Origin: JAJRWS01 sp039831705
GTDB taxonomy: Bacteria > Planctomycetota > Planctomycetia > Pirellulales > Lacipirellulaceae
Direction of reading: 5' to 3'
Assembly (NCBI GenBank): GCA_039831705.1
Contig: JBDOMT010000209.1
Location: forward strand, 1 to 64,000
Length of the DNA: 64,000 bases
The notes below the pieces were generated by a model. That model was not told where the DNA came from. It made no database searches and saw only the letters and a list, made by a program, of their open reading frames with translations. The position numbers and the translations under genes were made by a program. This document shows positions 17,732-27,321 of this stretch, piece after piece; position 1 is the stretch's first letter; each line of letters opens with the position of its first letter.

Positions 17732-20349
17732 TACAAATCCGCCATGGACTGAATTTCTGCTTCCTGGAGTGGCCGTTTCAAAACTGCAAGATCATCAATC
17801 AAGCCGGCAAAACCCACTTCTTGGTTTTTTCCTTCCGGACTGACGATGATGCCATGACCAATCGATAGAGCTTCAAGTTGCAGGGTCAGTGGTTCATCCA
17901 GCAGTTGCTCTCCCACTTGGCTACCATCCCAGTACAAACGAACGGATACCTGGTCGCATACAACCACTAATTGATGCCATGATTGCTGGTCGAGATTGAC
18001 TTCTCTAGACAAGACTATATTTTGCGGAAACGTATTGCTCTGGCCCTTCTGCGGAATCTGAAGAGTGCCGCTGGCACTCCGGACATCTTCACCATCAGCT
18101 TGAGAATCGGACTCCGAAGTTCGATTCAATCGAAACTCAATTCGTTTCGAATGGTCACAGTCCACAGAAGCGAGAAGAGCCAGTTGAAAATCAATATCTT
18201 TCGAATCACTATGCCGATTCATTAAAATTGGCCCGTTCAATATGGGCCCATTCAATATGGACCCTGACAGACGGTTAGCCAAATCGCTCGTCTTGTCGCC
18301 AGCATCACCAGGTGTACCATGGGCTGACTCTGAACTCCCGATCGTTACCACCAGACTCATCGAAGGGCCTAACCGTGTAAGCACATCTCCCGAATCGGCC
18401 AGATTTTCGACACGCAGATATTTGTCCCTATCTCCAGCAAAATCCAAAGCAGCCGTCCATGGCCACCTTCCTCGTGTTGAAGCAAATCCTGAAATCTGCT
18501 CACTCGAACCGGCCAATATGCAAGGAAATTTCTTGTTTGCGACCGTAGCCTGATTGGCAAATTCACGCTGCCCCTCCTCATTTCCGGCATACGTATAGTA
18601 AAGAATCAAATCCGGGTCCAATCGCAAACGCTTTGTAGCTTTGCGCCACAATGATTTTTTTAATGCCAATGTGGACGCACGATCCAACGTACATCGGTAT
18701 CTGGCTTCGTTGGCAGCAAAAATGGGAATTGATTTCTGCTCATCTCCGAACTCAAATCGGGCCGCTTTCCCAGTCGTAAGGCGAACCGGCTCCCCCACAG
18801 GGCCCGTCTCATCCAACCATTGAGCATCCACACGGCCTTGAAAAACGTGAACTTCCGAACGCTCATCCGGGCGCACCTCCACCGCGAATTTTGTGCCCCG
18901 ATCGATCACTCTGGCATTGGGTGTTTCCACCATATAGCCAATCGCACTCTTCGGAATGATCGCGGTCAGTTTTCCCGAACTAAGATAGCTGTGACCAAGA
19001 TGCGACAGTTCAAAAACGACCGGCCCTTGCAGAATCACCTGAGCACCGTCACGGTACTTGATTTCCACCAATCCTTTGGCCAACTTAAGTTGTTGGCCAC
19101 CATTTAATTCCGCACCTATTTCTGGAGCCCTGTCAGGCTCCATCCACTGACAATCTTGCCCCCTGATGAGTCGGGCAATACTACCCGTCGCCACAGGCTC
19201 CGTGGTGGCTAGCCGCTCAAATAAACGCCGTCCGGGAGGAGTCAAGGTGGCCATGATCACCAGAGCTAGTAGTGTCACCAGACCGGCAGTCGATAACGAG
19301 GTCGCTGTTATGTGTTTCGTAGCAACCGCCTGCAGGTCCATCAACATGTAACCTGCATGGACCCATTTATCTCGTCCGCTGCTTTTCGAGGCGTCTGCTG
19401 TTATAGAAATAGATGCCTGTTTGGAATCTTGGGGCCTGAAAGGTGAATTTTTTGCCCCACCGCCCTTATGCTTAGGAGCCAGGCTATCGTGGCTGGACAT
19501 GCCCTTGTAAGAATGCGTTGGCAACACTTCATAAGCGCAAGCCGCGGCCAAAGCTCCATGCAAATTACGGTACAGAATATACAATTGCCGAGAAGAGGCA
19601 CTAATCCGCAAGTAAACCTGCAACAACCGAAATTGATCCGAGGTAACCGTGCCATCAAAAAGGGCAGAGCAAAGCGTCTCCACTTCTAATTCTTGAGTCG
19701 CGGATAACCGTTTTAACGTTGCCGCTCCTTCGCCAACACTCTTTTGATAACACTCCAGTAGTAGATGCCGAATTCTCTGAAGTGACTTTCTCACCGTACT
19801 GACAGCACAATTCATTTTTCCAGCCACTTGCTGCACTGTGGTGTTGTCCTGGTAACGGTAATAGAGCAACACTCTAGGCCTCTCGGGCAGTTTCGCCAGG
19901 CAAGTTGGCAGGCACTCACGCTGACTTTGCAATATATCCCTCATCGAACGGAGCTCTCGATCGAGTTTGCTCACCACATCCGCACTGAAACAGAGCCATT
20001 CTTTCTTGCGTCGCTGGCGATACTTAAGTACTTCTTCCTTAGCTTCGCGCGTGGCCCAATCGATAAAATTCTTCCCCTGCTTATCCTGCTCGCCCTGCTC
20101 GCCCTGCTCCCCCTGTTGATCTTGTTGAGCTTGTTGAGCTTGTTGAGCTTGTTGAGCTTGTTGAGCTTGCCCAAATTTTCTCCACAGGACCAAATGGGTT
20201 GCCTCCATCACACTGATGGCATCAGTCCATTGGGGCATCAAGGCCAACACATAAGAAAACAAAGCTTGTTGATTGCGCGCGTACAACCGGATAAACCGCT
20301 CGGTACGGTTTCTCTCCGATTCCAAAGCACTTTTAAGCTGTGTGGGCAT
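17728..20349 (-). CDS. Single-chain ECF sigma factor, FecR-like and LamG-like protein
   Basis: The start is set at the ATG at 20347-20349 (an upstream TTG is weaker); 873 residues. Residues about 1-175 are a planctomycete-type ECF sigma factor: FIRLYARNQQALFSYVL, then LWRKF, then NFIDWATREAKEEVLKYRQ (region 2) and VQQVAGKMNCAVSTVRKSL (region 4 helix-turn-helix). A repeat of QQA and GEQ units is inserted within region 2. After a short linker comes the start normally seen in the separate anti-sigma partner (LCSALFDGTVTSDQF...), a transmembrane helix (LVTLLALVIMATL), a FecR-like beta domain (GLVEIKYRDGAQVIL...TKFAVEVRP...VHVFQGRV), and a C-terminal LamG/concanavalin-like domain (SWHQLVVVCDQVSVRLYWDG). 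Sigma and partner are usually two genes; here they are one frame without a stop. Confidence 0.85.
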   Translation of the reverse strand: MPTQLKSALESERNRTERFIRLYARNQQALFSYVLALMPQWTDAISVMEATHLVLWRKFGQAQQAQQAQQAQQAQQDQQGEQGEQGEQDKQGKNFIDWATREAKEEVLKYRQRRKKEWLCFSADVVSKLDRELRSMRDILQSQRECLPTCLAKLPERPRVLLYYRYQDNTTVQQVAGKMNCAVSTVRKSLQRIRHLLLECYQKSVGEGAATLKRLSATQELEVETLCSALFDGTVTSDQFRLLQVYLRISASSRQLYILYRNLHGALAAACAYEVLPTHSYKGMSSHDSLAPKHKGGGAKNSPFRPQDSKQASISITADASKSSGRDKWVHAGYMLMDLQAVATKHITATSLSTAGLVTLLALVIMATLTPPGRRLFERLATTEPVATGSIARLIRGQDCQWMEPDRAPEIGAELNGGQQLKLAKGLVEIKYRDGAQVILQGPVVFELSHLGHSYLSSGKLTAIIPKSAIGYMVETPNARVIDRGTKFAVEVRPDERSEVHVFQGRVDAQWLDETGPVGEPVRLTTGKAARFEFGDEQKSIPIFAANEARYRCTLDRASTLALKKSLWRKATKRLRLDPDLILYYTYAGNEEGQREFANQATVANKKFPCILAGSSEQISGFASTRGRWPWTAALDFAGDRDKYLRVENLADSGDVLTRLGPSMSLVVTIGSSESAHGTPGDAGDKTSDLANRLSGSILNGPILNGPILMNRHSDSKDIDFQLALLASVDCDHSKRIEFRLNRTSESDSQADGEDVRSASGTLQIPQKGQSNTFPQNIVLSREVNLDQQSWHQLVVVCDQVSVRLYWDGSQVGEQLLDEPLTLQLEALSIGHGIIVSPEGKNQEVGFAGLIDDLAVLKRPLQEAEIQSMADLY
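20087..20166. repeat. 9-bp tandem repeats inside the sigma-factor coding region
   Basis: Five exact copies of ttgttgagc at 20122-20166 (QQA repeats on the minus strand) adjoin about three copies of a related 9-mer, ctgctcgcc, at about 20087-20115 (GEQ repeats). Both keep the reading frame and would vary in copy number by slippage. Confidence 0.9.
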
Positions 20350-20745
20350 GCTTACCACGAGATCGTTAACCCTTGCATTCAAAGTACCAGATCACACGAA
20401 AATTCCATTCGATGTGACTTCACCCCCAGCCTGGTTCTACCGAGTTTCATTGTACCCCGGTCGAGGAAAGGGGCCACTTATAGGTAAGAAAGACTCGCTG
20501 CAAAATCGCAAAATGGACGACTGGCGTTTGGTCAAGCCTTACTTTTGGGATTGCTGCAGTTATAAGTACTAGCAGGGCAAAGTTTATTTGTGCGTCAACC
20601 CAAAAAGAAAGTTTGACAAAGCACTAGTGGTATAACACATTCTCTAATTACCAGCTACAAAATGGCTGTTTGCCCTTCTGCAGATGGGTCTGTGTGGTGA
20701 ACCCTCTGGGGTAAGAACGCACTTCCATGCCCTCACGGTATTGCC
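20350..20745. other. Intergenic gap holding dispersed repeat copy C
   Basis: Between the sigma-factor start and the waaA stop. Apart from the repeat at 20527-20622, no gene or RNA is recognised. The sigma-factor promoter should lie near 20360-20450. Confidence 0.5.
20527..20622 (+). repeat. Dispersed ~98-bp element, copy C
   Basis: Starts tttggtcaagccttactttt and ends aagtttgacaaagc, matching copy A (6340-6437) and the reverse complement of copy B (11035-11133) over the full length with scattered substitutions. Confidence 0.85.
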
Positions 20746-22107
20746 CTACGCAGCAAAGGACGATTTGCCATTGTCAGAAGCGACTTCCAACAGCGCCTCC
20801 AGCAGTTCGACAGTGCGCAGCGTGGCTCCTTGCTGGCTGGCGACAAACTGCCGGGCCCGGTTGCCCAATTGGTGGGCCCACGGAGCATCTTCCAGTGCTC
20901 GACGGATAAAGGTCGAAAGGGCTGCTGGATCGTCAAGGACTTCGGCGGCATTTGCAGCGAGCAACTGTGCGACAATGTCACGGAAATTCCGCGTATTGGG
21001 TCCGAAGCAGGTCGCCACTCCATAAGCGGCCGGTTCGATCATGTTCTGCCCGCCGCGATTGCCGAACGTACCACCGACGAATCCAATGTGCGCCGTGCCC
21101 CACCAAGCGCCCAGTTCGCCGATCGTATCAACCAGAACAACAGAATATGGTGAAGGATTATCCGTAGACACTGACGAACGTCCCAACTCAGAACGCCTGC
21201 ACCAGGGTAGACCACTCTCTTTGAGTAACTGAGCTACTTCGTTAAATCGCTCCGGATGTCGTGGCACCAACACCAAACGTAGCTGAGGATAGTCCGCCAC
21301 AAGCTCAGTAAATACTTGCAGGACAATCTTTTCTTCTGGTTGCTGTGTACTGCCAGCCAACCAGATCACATCGGACGATTTGTAATGGGCCAACTTCTTC
21401 AATTCCTGCGTCTTCGGATTATTGCGATCCGATTGGGCACCATCGTATTTGAGCGAACCGATCACATGCAGGGTTGTGGGGGCCGCTCCCAGGTAAGCAA
21501 ACCGCTGAGCTACTTCAGAATTCTGAACCGCTACCAAATCGACCTGCCGCAGCAAGGCAGCCAGCAATGTTCGGATGCGGCGGTAACCACGAAAACTTGT
21601 GTCGCTTAACCTGCCGTTGACGATTGCTACACGTGCTCCTTGTTTTTGGGCAGCACGAATCCAATTAGGCCACAGCTCCAGCTCTGCCAGTACCAGCAGG
21701 TCAGGCTGCACACGCTGTAAAGCAGCATGCACAGCCCAGCTAAAATCAAGGGGGGCGTAGAACACCGCGTAATCAGCATATTTAGAGCATGCCAAGTCAT
21801 ATCCGGATTTTGTTGTGGTCGAAATAACCAGTCGCCAATCTGGATGCCGAGTGCTCAAGTCTCGAATCATGATGGCAAGTAAGTTTACCTCGCCAACACT
21901 TACTGCATGGAGCCAGATCGTAGGCCCCTGCCAGGAGTTGCGTGGCACTCGACCCAGAAACTTTTCAGCAAACCCTTCACGATACTTGCCGTGCCGGTAC
22001 GCCGACCACACAATCCAGGGAGAACCGATTAAAAGCAACAACAAGTAGACGCCATTCAAGAGCCAAGAAATGCATCCAGATAGGATGCCAGTTAGGAGTT
22101 GTGCCAT
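20746..22107 (-). CDS. waaA: 3-deoxy-D-manno-octulosonic acid transferase
   Basis: WaaA (KdtA) adds KDO from CMP-KDO to lipid IVA at the cytoplasmic face of the inner membrane, so its presence implies a lipid A-based outer membrane. The start is set at the ATG at 22105-22107 with aaagga upstream; an in-frame ATG at 22149 has no such site. The 453-residue product begins with a membrane-anchoring helix (LLNGVYLLLLLIGSPW), then the N-terminal GT-B domain with WLHAVSVGEV (the family glutamate) and LAELELWPNW, and the C-terminal domain with WLAGSTQQPEE, VPRHPERF and GFVGGTFGNRGGQNMIEPA, which bind CMP-KDO. Length and motifs are those of the family. It lies 196 bases downstream of secA on the same strand. 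Confidence 0.93.
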   Translation of the reverse strand: MAQLLTGILSGCISWLLNGVYLLLLLIGSPWIVWSAYRHGKYREGFAEKFLGRVPRNSWQGPTIWLHAVSVGEVNLLAIMIRDLSTRHPDWRLVISTTTKSGYDLACSKYADYAVFYAPLDFSWAVHAALQRVQPDLLVLAELELWPNWIRAAQKQGARVAIVNGRLSDTSFRGYRRIRTLLAALLRQVDLVAVQNSEVAQRFAYLGAAPTTLHVIGSLKYDGAQSDRNNPKTQELKKLAHYKSSDVIWLAGSTQQPEEKIVLQVFTELVADYPQLRLVLVPRHPERFNEVAQLLKESGLPWCRRSELGRSSVSTDNPSPYSVVLVDTIGELGAWWGTAHIGFVGGTFGNRGGQNMIEPAAYGVATCFGPNTRNFRDIVAQLLAANAAEVLDDPAALSTFIRRALEDAPWAHQLGNRARQFVASQQGATLRTVELLEALLEVASDNGKSSFAA

Positions 22108-22197
22108 TTGGGATTCCTTTCCCTCTTTGCCAAACGCATCTTGGAGCATGGACGCGCACTTAGGGTTGGTCAGACACTAATTGAGCGTTCCTTCGAG

Positions 22198-22269
22198 TTA
22201 TTAGCGTTCATTAGCGGTTCTTCTGCTGTCTAAAACAAACCGCTAATGAACGCTAATACACGCTAATAA
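22198..22269. repeat. Hairpin of ttagcgttcattagcggtt between secA and waaA
   Basis: 22201-22219 (ttagcgttcattagcggtt) is the exact reverse complement of 22238-22256, with an 18-base loop; an additional degenerate unit continues on the right (cacgctaataa). It could act as a terminator or mRNA-stability hairpin between secA and waaA. A related but distinct copy, with 29-base arms, is at 52166-52327. Confidence 0.85.
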
Positions 22270-22303
22270 TAATTTTTGGCAAGCCTAAGTACCGCTATCG
22301 GGG

Positions 22304-25300
22304 CTAGCTCTTCATACAACAGTTTTTGTATTTCTTGCCGCTTCCACATGGGCAGGGCTGGTTTCTGCCGACTTTTTCTTGGCGATTTCGAATGGGTTCT
22401 ATTTTTTGCTGTGACCCTGAACCTTCGATTGCCGTCTGCTGTTGCTGGGCAATTTCGGAAGTACTGGGCGCCTCTTCATGAATGGCCGACGACTCCACCC
22501 ATGTGCTACCGACGAAGCCTTCATCGAGTTGCTCCATCTTAAAGATCAAATCGGTCACATAATTGCCAACCGAGCTCCACATCCCCTCAAATAATTTCAT
22601 CCCTTCGCGTTTGTATTCCACCTTGGGATCGACCTGAGCATAACCACGCAAACCGACACTGCTGCGTAAGTGGTCCATCGTCAACAGATGCTCTTTCCAA
22701 CCACTGTCCAAAATCTGCAACAACAGGGACCTCTCCATACGCCTCATCTCAGGGCGGAACTTGTCTTCTACTAACTGCGACACGCGTTGCCGGGCGCCTT
22801 GCAGATCGAGTTTGGCCAGTTCCACATCGAGTTTCTTATCAGCCAATTCGCACGATTGATTCAACCATTGCGTGAGATCATCCAGTTGGCCATTGTTGCT
22901 AGTAGCTTGTCCCAATGTCACTTCGGGGCCAGCTTCAGCAAATAGGACCTCCACACGTTCCAGTGCTTCTTCTGCGACTTGATTGGCACGCACGTTATTG
23001 TGCTGACTCAGTTCCAACAGCATCTGATGAATCTCGTCACGCTGCTTGTTACGCAAATCATCCATGGTAAGCTGCGCTCCGAAGCGGTGGGCAGCCCACT
23101 CGACCAATTCTTCCCGCTGGAATCCCTGTTTGTGGCCACTCCGGTCATGGGAGGCAAAACGATAGAGGCCGGCTAGAACCGGATATTCCGACTCCCGGGA
23201 GTCGTAGGCCCCCTGCACTTTTTTGTGTGCCAACTCTATGAACTGAGACTTTTCCAACTTGGCCATTTCATCGACCCCCAGTTCAATGCCGAACTTTTCA
23301 CGCAACCAGGAACTCGACGTTTCAACTCCAAAATTCTTATCCAGGAAACGGGCACATTCCGACAGCTCAATCTTACCGATTGCCTCGTTTGCTTTGACAA
23401 TCAGCTGCTCACCCAACTGATCGCGGCCAATTTTTTTCAACTCACGATCACGGTAGTTTGTCCCCCATCGTGTATTGGACCACTTGGCCAGAGCTGACCA
23501 GTTCCATTCCTCTTCCACTTCTTCGGGAAGATTCTCTTCAATCGCATCAAACACATGGGTATCCGCCATGCGATACGCTGAATCTCGTGCCAAACGCTCC
23601 GCGTCTTCGTAACTCAAATTACGAAAATCACGTTGTTCCAGCTCAATGCCCAGGATATTGCCGGCCACTGTGGCAAACGACTCCAAGCCATACTCTAATT
23701 CGAGAAAGAGCTGCAATTGGTCATCGATCTGATTGGCAATCATTTCCATGATCAGATCACGACAATTGACACCGTCCAGAATTTGCTGGCGATAGCCATA
23801 GACCCGCTTGCGCTGCTCATCCATCACCTCATCGTATTCGAGCAAGTTTTTGCGAATTTCAAAATTTCGCTCTTCGACTTTCTTTTGAGCTCCCTCCAAT
23901 CGCCGAGTCACCAGCTTGCTCTCGATGGCTTCCCCTTCCTGCATACCGAAACGTGTCAGCACGTTCTTCACCCATTCACCCGCGAAGATGCGCATCAAAT
24001 CATCTTCTAAGGACAAATAAAACCGACTGCTGCCCGGATCACCTTGTCGACCACAACGGCCGCGCAACTGCAGGTCGATACGGCGAGATTCGTGTCGCTC
24101 AGTACCAATGATGTGTAGTCCGCCTAACTCCTTGACACGACCACCGTTTTCTTTCATCTTTTCACGACGTTCAATCTTCGCAACCAATTCATCCCACTCG
24201 TCGGCGGGCACCTCGAGCCGGGTAGGATACTTGTCCTGTAATCCGGCCCATGCCATTGTTTCAGGGTTGCCCCCTAGCACGATATCGGTACCACGACCGG
24301 CCATGTTGGTCGCGATCGTAACCGCATTCTCACGCCCCGCCTGGGCAACTATTTCTGCCTCACGCTTATGCTGCTTTGCGTTGAGTACTTCATGCTTAAC
24401 ACCACGCTTGTTCAGCAAGTTAGAAATCCGTTCACTTTTTTCGATCGAAACCGTGCCGACCAGAATGGGCCGACCAGGATTTTCTACCTGGACAATTTTA
24501 TTGCGCGGCACCGATTCCGTCTTGCGGCCCTCCAATAAATCCAATGTGACCGAATCCTCATCCTCCCGTTTCAGCATGCCGACGATCAATTCGCCATTCT
24601 TCATTTCGATGGTCGTATAACGACTAATTCGTTCGATTTCGTCCGCGATCGCTATATACTTCTCTTTTTCGGTGCGGTAAATCACATCGGGGTACTTCGT
24701 ACGCTGCATCGGTCGGTTGGTTGGCACACCGATTACGTCGAGCTTGTAAATTTTCCAGAATTCTCCCGCCTCGGTCAGGGCAGTACCGGTCATGCCAGAA
24801 ATTCGGTTGTAAAGCTTGAAGAAATTCTGCAGTGTGATCGTCGCCAAGGTCTGATTTTCTTCCTTGACCTGCACTCCCTCCTTTGCTTCAACCGCCTGGT
24901 GCAAACCGTCACTCCACTGCCGCCCCTCCATCAACCGGCCGGTGAACTCATCGACGATGACAATACCCCCCTGCTTGATCACATAATTGACATCAAGCTT
25001 GTAAAGGTGGTGGGCCTTCAGTGAATTGTCGATCAGATGGGGCCACTGCATGTTGCCCGCCGTGTAAAAACTCTCGACTCCCGCTAATTTCTCCGCAGCT
25101 CGGATCCCCTCATCGGTCAGGTGGGCACTGTGCTCTTTTTCCTTAACTTCAAAATGGGTTCCCAATTTCAATTGTCGAGAAATTTTATCGGCTTGGACGT
25201 ATTTGCTGATATCGTCGCGTGCAGGACCAGAAATAATCAGCGGCGTACGCGCTTCATCAATGAGAATATTGTCCACTTCGTCGACGATCGCATAGTTCAA

Positions 25301-25996
25301 GCGCCCTTGGGCTTGCTGATCTCGTTTGGGATAGCGATCATCATCACGGGCTGCCATGCGCATATTGTCGCGCAGATAGTCAAACCCAAATTCGTTATTG
25401 GTACCGTAGGTAATATCACATGCATACGATTCTTGACGATCACCTGGCTCCATCCCACTTTGAATGTTTCCCACCGTCAGCCCCAGCCCTGTGTAAATCG
25501 GAGCCATCCATTCCATATCACGGCGTGCCAAGTAATCGTTGACCGTAATGATATGCACACCCTTACCTGAAATCGCATTGAGATACGCCGGCAACGTGGC
25601 CACCAAAGTCTTGCCTTCTCCTGTCACCATTTCGGCAATGTTGCCTTCATGCAGAATCATACCGCCCATCAACTGAACGTCGTAATGCCGCATCTCCAGA
25701 AACCGACGCCCCGCTTCCCGGCATACCGCAAACGCTTCAACCAGCAAGTCGGCAAGCGTTTCTCCTGCCTCAAGACGCTCACGAAACAGGAGCGTCTCCG
25801 CCCGGAGTTGCTCATCGTCCATGACCTCATACTTGGATTCCAAGGCATTGATGGCCGCCACTTTTGGCTGCAATCGTTTGAGGTAGCGCGCATTGGCAGA
25901 GCCAAACAGCGTGGTAATCGCTTTCTCAAAGCCGCCAAGGATACCATTTCCAATGCCGGCTAAAACTTCCCAGATTCGTTCCAATACTTCCATCAT
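22304..25996 (-). CDS. secA: Preprotein translocase ATPase SecA with two large inserts
   Basis: SecA drives protein export through SecYEG by ATP hydrolysis. The product is 1230 residues, against about 900 in E. coli. Walker A is GEGKT (126-130), Walker B/DEAD is DEVDNILIDEAR (239-250), the ISGMTGTA and GTDIVLGG motifs of the second nucleotide domain are present, and the C-terminus has the zinc-binding SEC-C motif (QPCPCGSGKKYKNCC) that contacts SecB or membranes. Two additions stand out: residues about 460-508, a small beta-rich segment (MKNGELIVGML, then SVTLDLLEG), interrupting the strand before ILVGTVSIEKSE; and residues about 830-1000, a repeat-containing insert in the helical domain. Two adjacent ATGs (25996 and 25993) are possible. 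It follows the prenyltransferase-like gene by 197 bases, a gap containing several cctacgaaa-like units. Confidence 0.95.
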   Translation of the reverse strand: MMEVLERIWEVLAGIGNGILGGFEKAITTLFGSANARYLKRLQPKVAAINALESKYEVMDDEQLRAETLLFRERLEAGETLADLLVEAFAVCREAGRRFLEMRHYDVQLMGGMILHEGNIAEMVTGEGKTLVATLPAYLNAISGKGVHIITVNDYLARRDMEWMAPIYTGLGLTVGNIQSGMEPGDRQESYACDITYGTNNEFGFDYLRDNMRMAARDDDRYPKRDQQAQGRLNYAIVDEVDNILIDEARTPLIISGPARDDISKYVQADKISRQLKLGTHFEVKEKEHSAHLTDEGIRAAEKLAGVESFYTAGNMQWPHLIDNSLKAHHLYKLDVNYVIKQGGIVIVDEFTGRLMEGRQWSDGLHQAVEAKEGVQVKEENQTLATITLQNFFKLYNRISGMTGTALTEAGEFWKIYKLDVIGVPTNRPMQRTKYPDVIYRTEKEKYIAIADEIERISRYTTIEMKNGELIVGMLKREDEDSVTLDLLEGRKTESVPRNKIVQVENPGRPILVGTVSIEKSERISNLLNKRGVKHEVLNAKQHKREAEIVAQAGRENAVTIATNMAGRGTDIVLGGNPETMAWAGLQDKYPTRLEVPADEWDELVAKIERREKMKENGGRVKELGGLHIIGTERHESRRIDLQLRGRCGRQGDPGSSRFYLSLEDDLMRIFAGEWVKNVLTRFGMQEGEAIESKLVTRRLEGAQKKVEERNFEIRKNLLEYDEVMDEQRKRVYGYRQQILDGVNCRDLIMEMIANQIDDQLQLFLELEYGLESFATVAGNILGIELEQRDFRNLSYEDAERLARDSAYRMADTHVFDAIEENLPEEVEEEWNWSALAKWSNTRWGTNYRDRELKKIGRDQLGEQLIVKANEAIGKIELSECARFLDKNFGVETSSSWLREKFGIELGVDEMAKLEKSQFIELAHKKVQGAYDSRESEYPVLAGLYRFASHDRSGHKQGFQREELVEWAAHRFGAQLTMDDLRNKQRDEIHQMLLELSQHNNVRANQVAEEALERVEVLFAEAGPEVTLGQATSNNGQLDDLTQWLNQSCELADKKLDVELAKLDLQGARQRVSQLVEDKFRPEMRRMERSLLLQILDSGWKEHLLTMDHLRSSVGLRGYAQVDPKVEYKREGMKLFEGMWSSVGNYVTDLIFKMEQLDEGFVGSTWVESSAIHEEAPSTSEIAQQQQTAIEGSGSQQKIEPIRNRQEKVGRNQPCPCGSGKKYKNCCMKS

Positions 25997-26193
25997 TCGC
26001 TCGTAATGTGGCTGCAGCGCGTGTCCCTACGAAAAGTCACTACGAAACGCCCCTGCGAAATGCCCCTACGAAATGAGCGAGCGCAGGACTACTGAAATTT
26101 GGCGCAACAGCAATGCAGCAAAAAGCTTACACCGTTTTGGCAAACTGGTCAAGGTAGGCTGGCCGTGGGTACTGGGGCACTCGCTACCGCCCC

Positions 26194-27321
26194 TCACCGC
26201 TGCAAGATGGGCAGATAATTGTTGGGGACTTGCAAGATGATACAAGCCATAGCAGTACCATATTCTGAGCAGATCGCATCGCCCCAGGAACCATCGGCCA
26301 ACTGTCGCGTAAGTAGTTGATTACGAATGGCCGGGTACCAAGTGAGCCAACGTTCTTCTCCTGCATGCCACATAGCTTGTACGGCGTAATAATGACCATA
26401 GAAATAATACGGTGTGCGTAGACGTACTTTCGAATGGGCTGATGTTGGATCGGGAAGAAATTCATCTAAATAGGACAGGCCTTGGCTCAACTCTTTGCCC
26501 ATGTAGATGCCCCCATTGGTGTAGGCCACAACACCCGCAGCCGAACGGGCAAACTGACTGCCCCCACGGATTGGGGCATTGGTTGCCGCTGCCGAAGGAG
26601 CCTCTCCAGATCTCATGTAACGAAATCCACCATCGACATTCTGACATGCTTTCACATAGCCCAAGGCCTGATCGATCGTTTTTTTGGGAACTGCAAATCC
26701 CGTATTACGGGCAGCCCGTAAGGCCATCACCTGGCAAACGGTGACCGACAAGTCGGCATCTTGTGGCCGAGGCTGATAACGCCACCCTCCTTCATCATTC
26801 TGTGTCCGAATGATCAGCCCAACCGCATCGGACAATCGATCGCGCAAGTCTTTACGCATGCTCATTCCGTAGGTTTCACATAAAAACAATGTCGCAAACC
26901 CATGGCCATACATGGGACCCCGCTCAGACTCTGTAGGCGCACTGATCAAGCCGTTGTCGCTAATATTTGCCAGCAGATAGTTCATGCACTTATCAATGGC
27001 ATCGCCATACGGCCCACGTCCAGGTGTGCTGCCGCTCGACAGATAAGCCAGACCCGCCAGACTGCATACCGCCACATTTCGCCGATAACCGTTGGTGCCA
27101 AAGGAACCATCCTCCAATTGTTGTCCAACCAGATAAGCAAGCCCTTCATCAATGGTCTGCTGCGTCTCATGGGTAATTAATTTTACCGGAACCATTTCTC
27201 TTGCCTGGCCTATGACACGCATGCATCGGGCGTAAAACCCAAGACAACAACTGAGCACAATACACAACCTGAGGCTGCGCCAAAATAATGAACCACCTAT
27301 CGTTTCGCGCACGCCCATCAT
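26194..27321 (-). CDS. Prenyltransferase / squalene-cyclase-like repeat protein
   Basis: 375 residues from the ATG at 27319-27321, which overlaps the upstream stop as ATGA and has ggag upstream. After a short hydrophobic N-terminus, residues about 60-370 form alpha/alpha-barrel repeats of the terpene cyclase/prenyltransferase type: DGSFGTNG, EGGWRYQPRPQDADLSVT, DGGFRYMRSG, DGSWGDA. The DLSVT segment replaces the DxDD catalytic acid motif of squalene-hopene cyclases, and the protein has only one barrel (real cyclases have two, over 600 residues), so cyclase activity is unlikely. Such proteins are common in planctomycetes at the end of MoxR/BatA clusters. A role in binding an extended or lipid ligand at the membrane or periplasm is only a guess. 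Confidence 0.8.
   Translation of the reverse strand: MMGVRETIGGSLFWRSLRLCIVLSCCLGFYARCMRVIGQAREMVPVKLITHETQQTIDEGLAYLVGQQLEDGSFGTNGYRRNVAVCSLAGLAYLSSGSTPGRGPYGDAIDKCMNYLLANISDNGLISAPTESERGPMYGHGFATLFLCETYGMSMRKDLRDRLSDAVGLIIRTQNDEGGWRYQPRPQDADLSVTVCQVMALRAARNTGFAVPKKTIDQALGYVKACQNVDGGFRYMRSGEAPSAAATNAPIRGGSQFARSAAGVVAYTNGGIYMGKELSQGLSYLDEFLPDPTSAHSKVRLRTPYYFYGHYYAVQAMWHAGEERWLTWYPAIRNQLLTRQLADGSWGDAICSEYGTAMACIILQVPNNYLPILQR

Noticed and set aside
17728..20349. Sequencing frameshift explaining the sigma/FecR fusion
   Set aside because: The frame is continuous with normal sigma and FecR halves; a frameshift would have to be exact in both, though a lost stop cannot be excluded.
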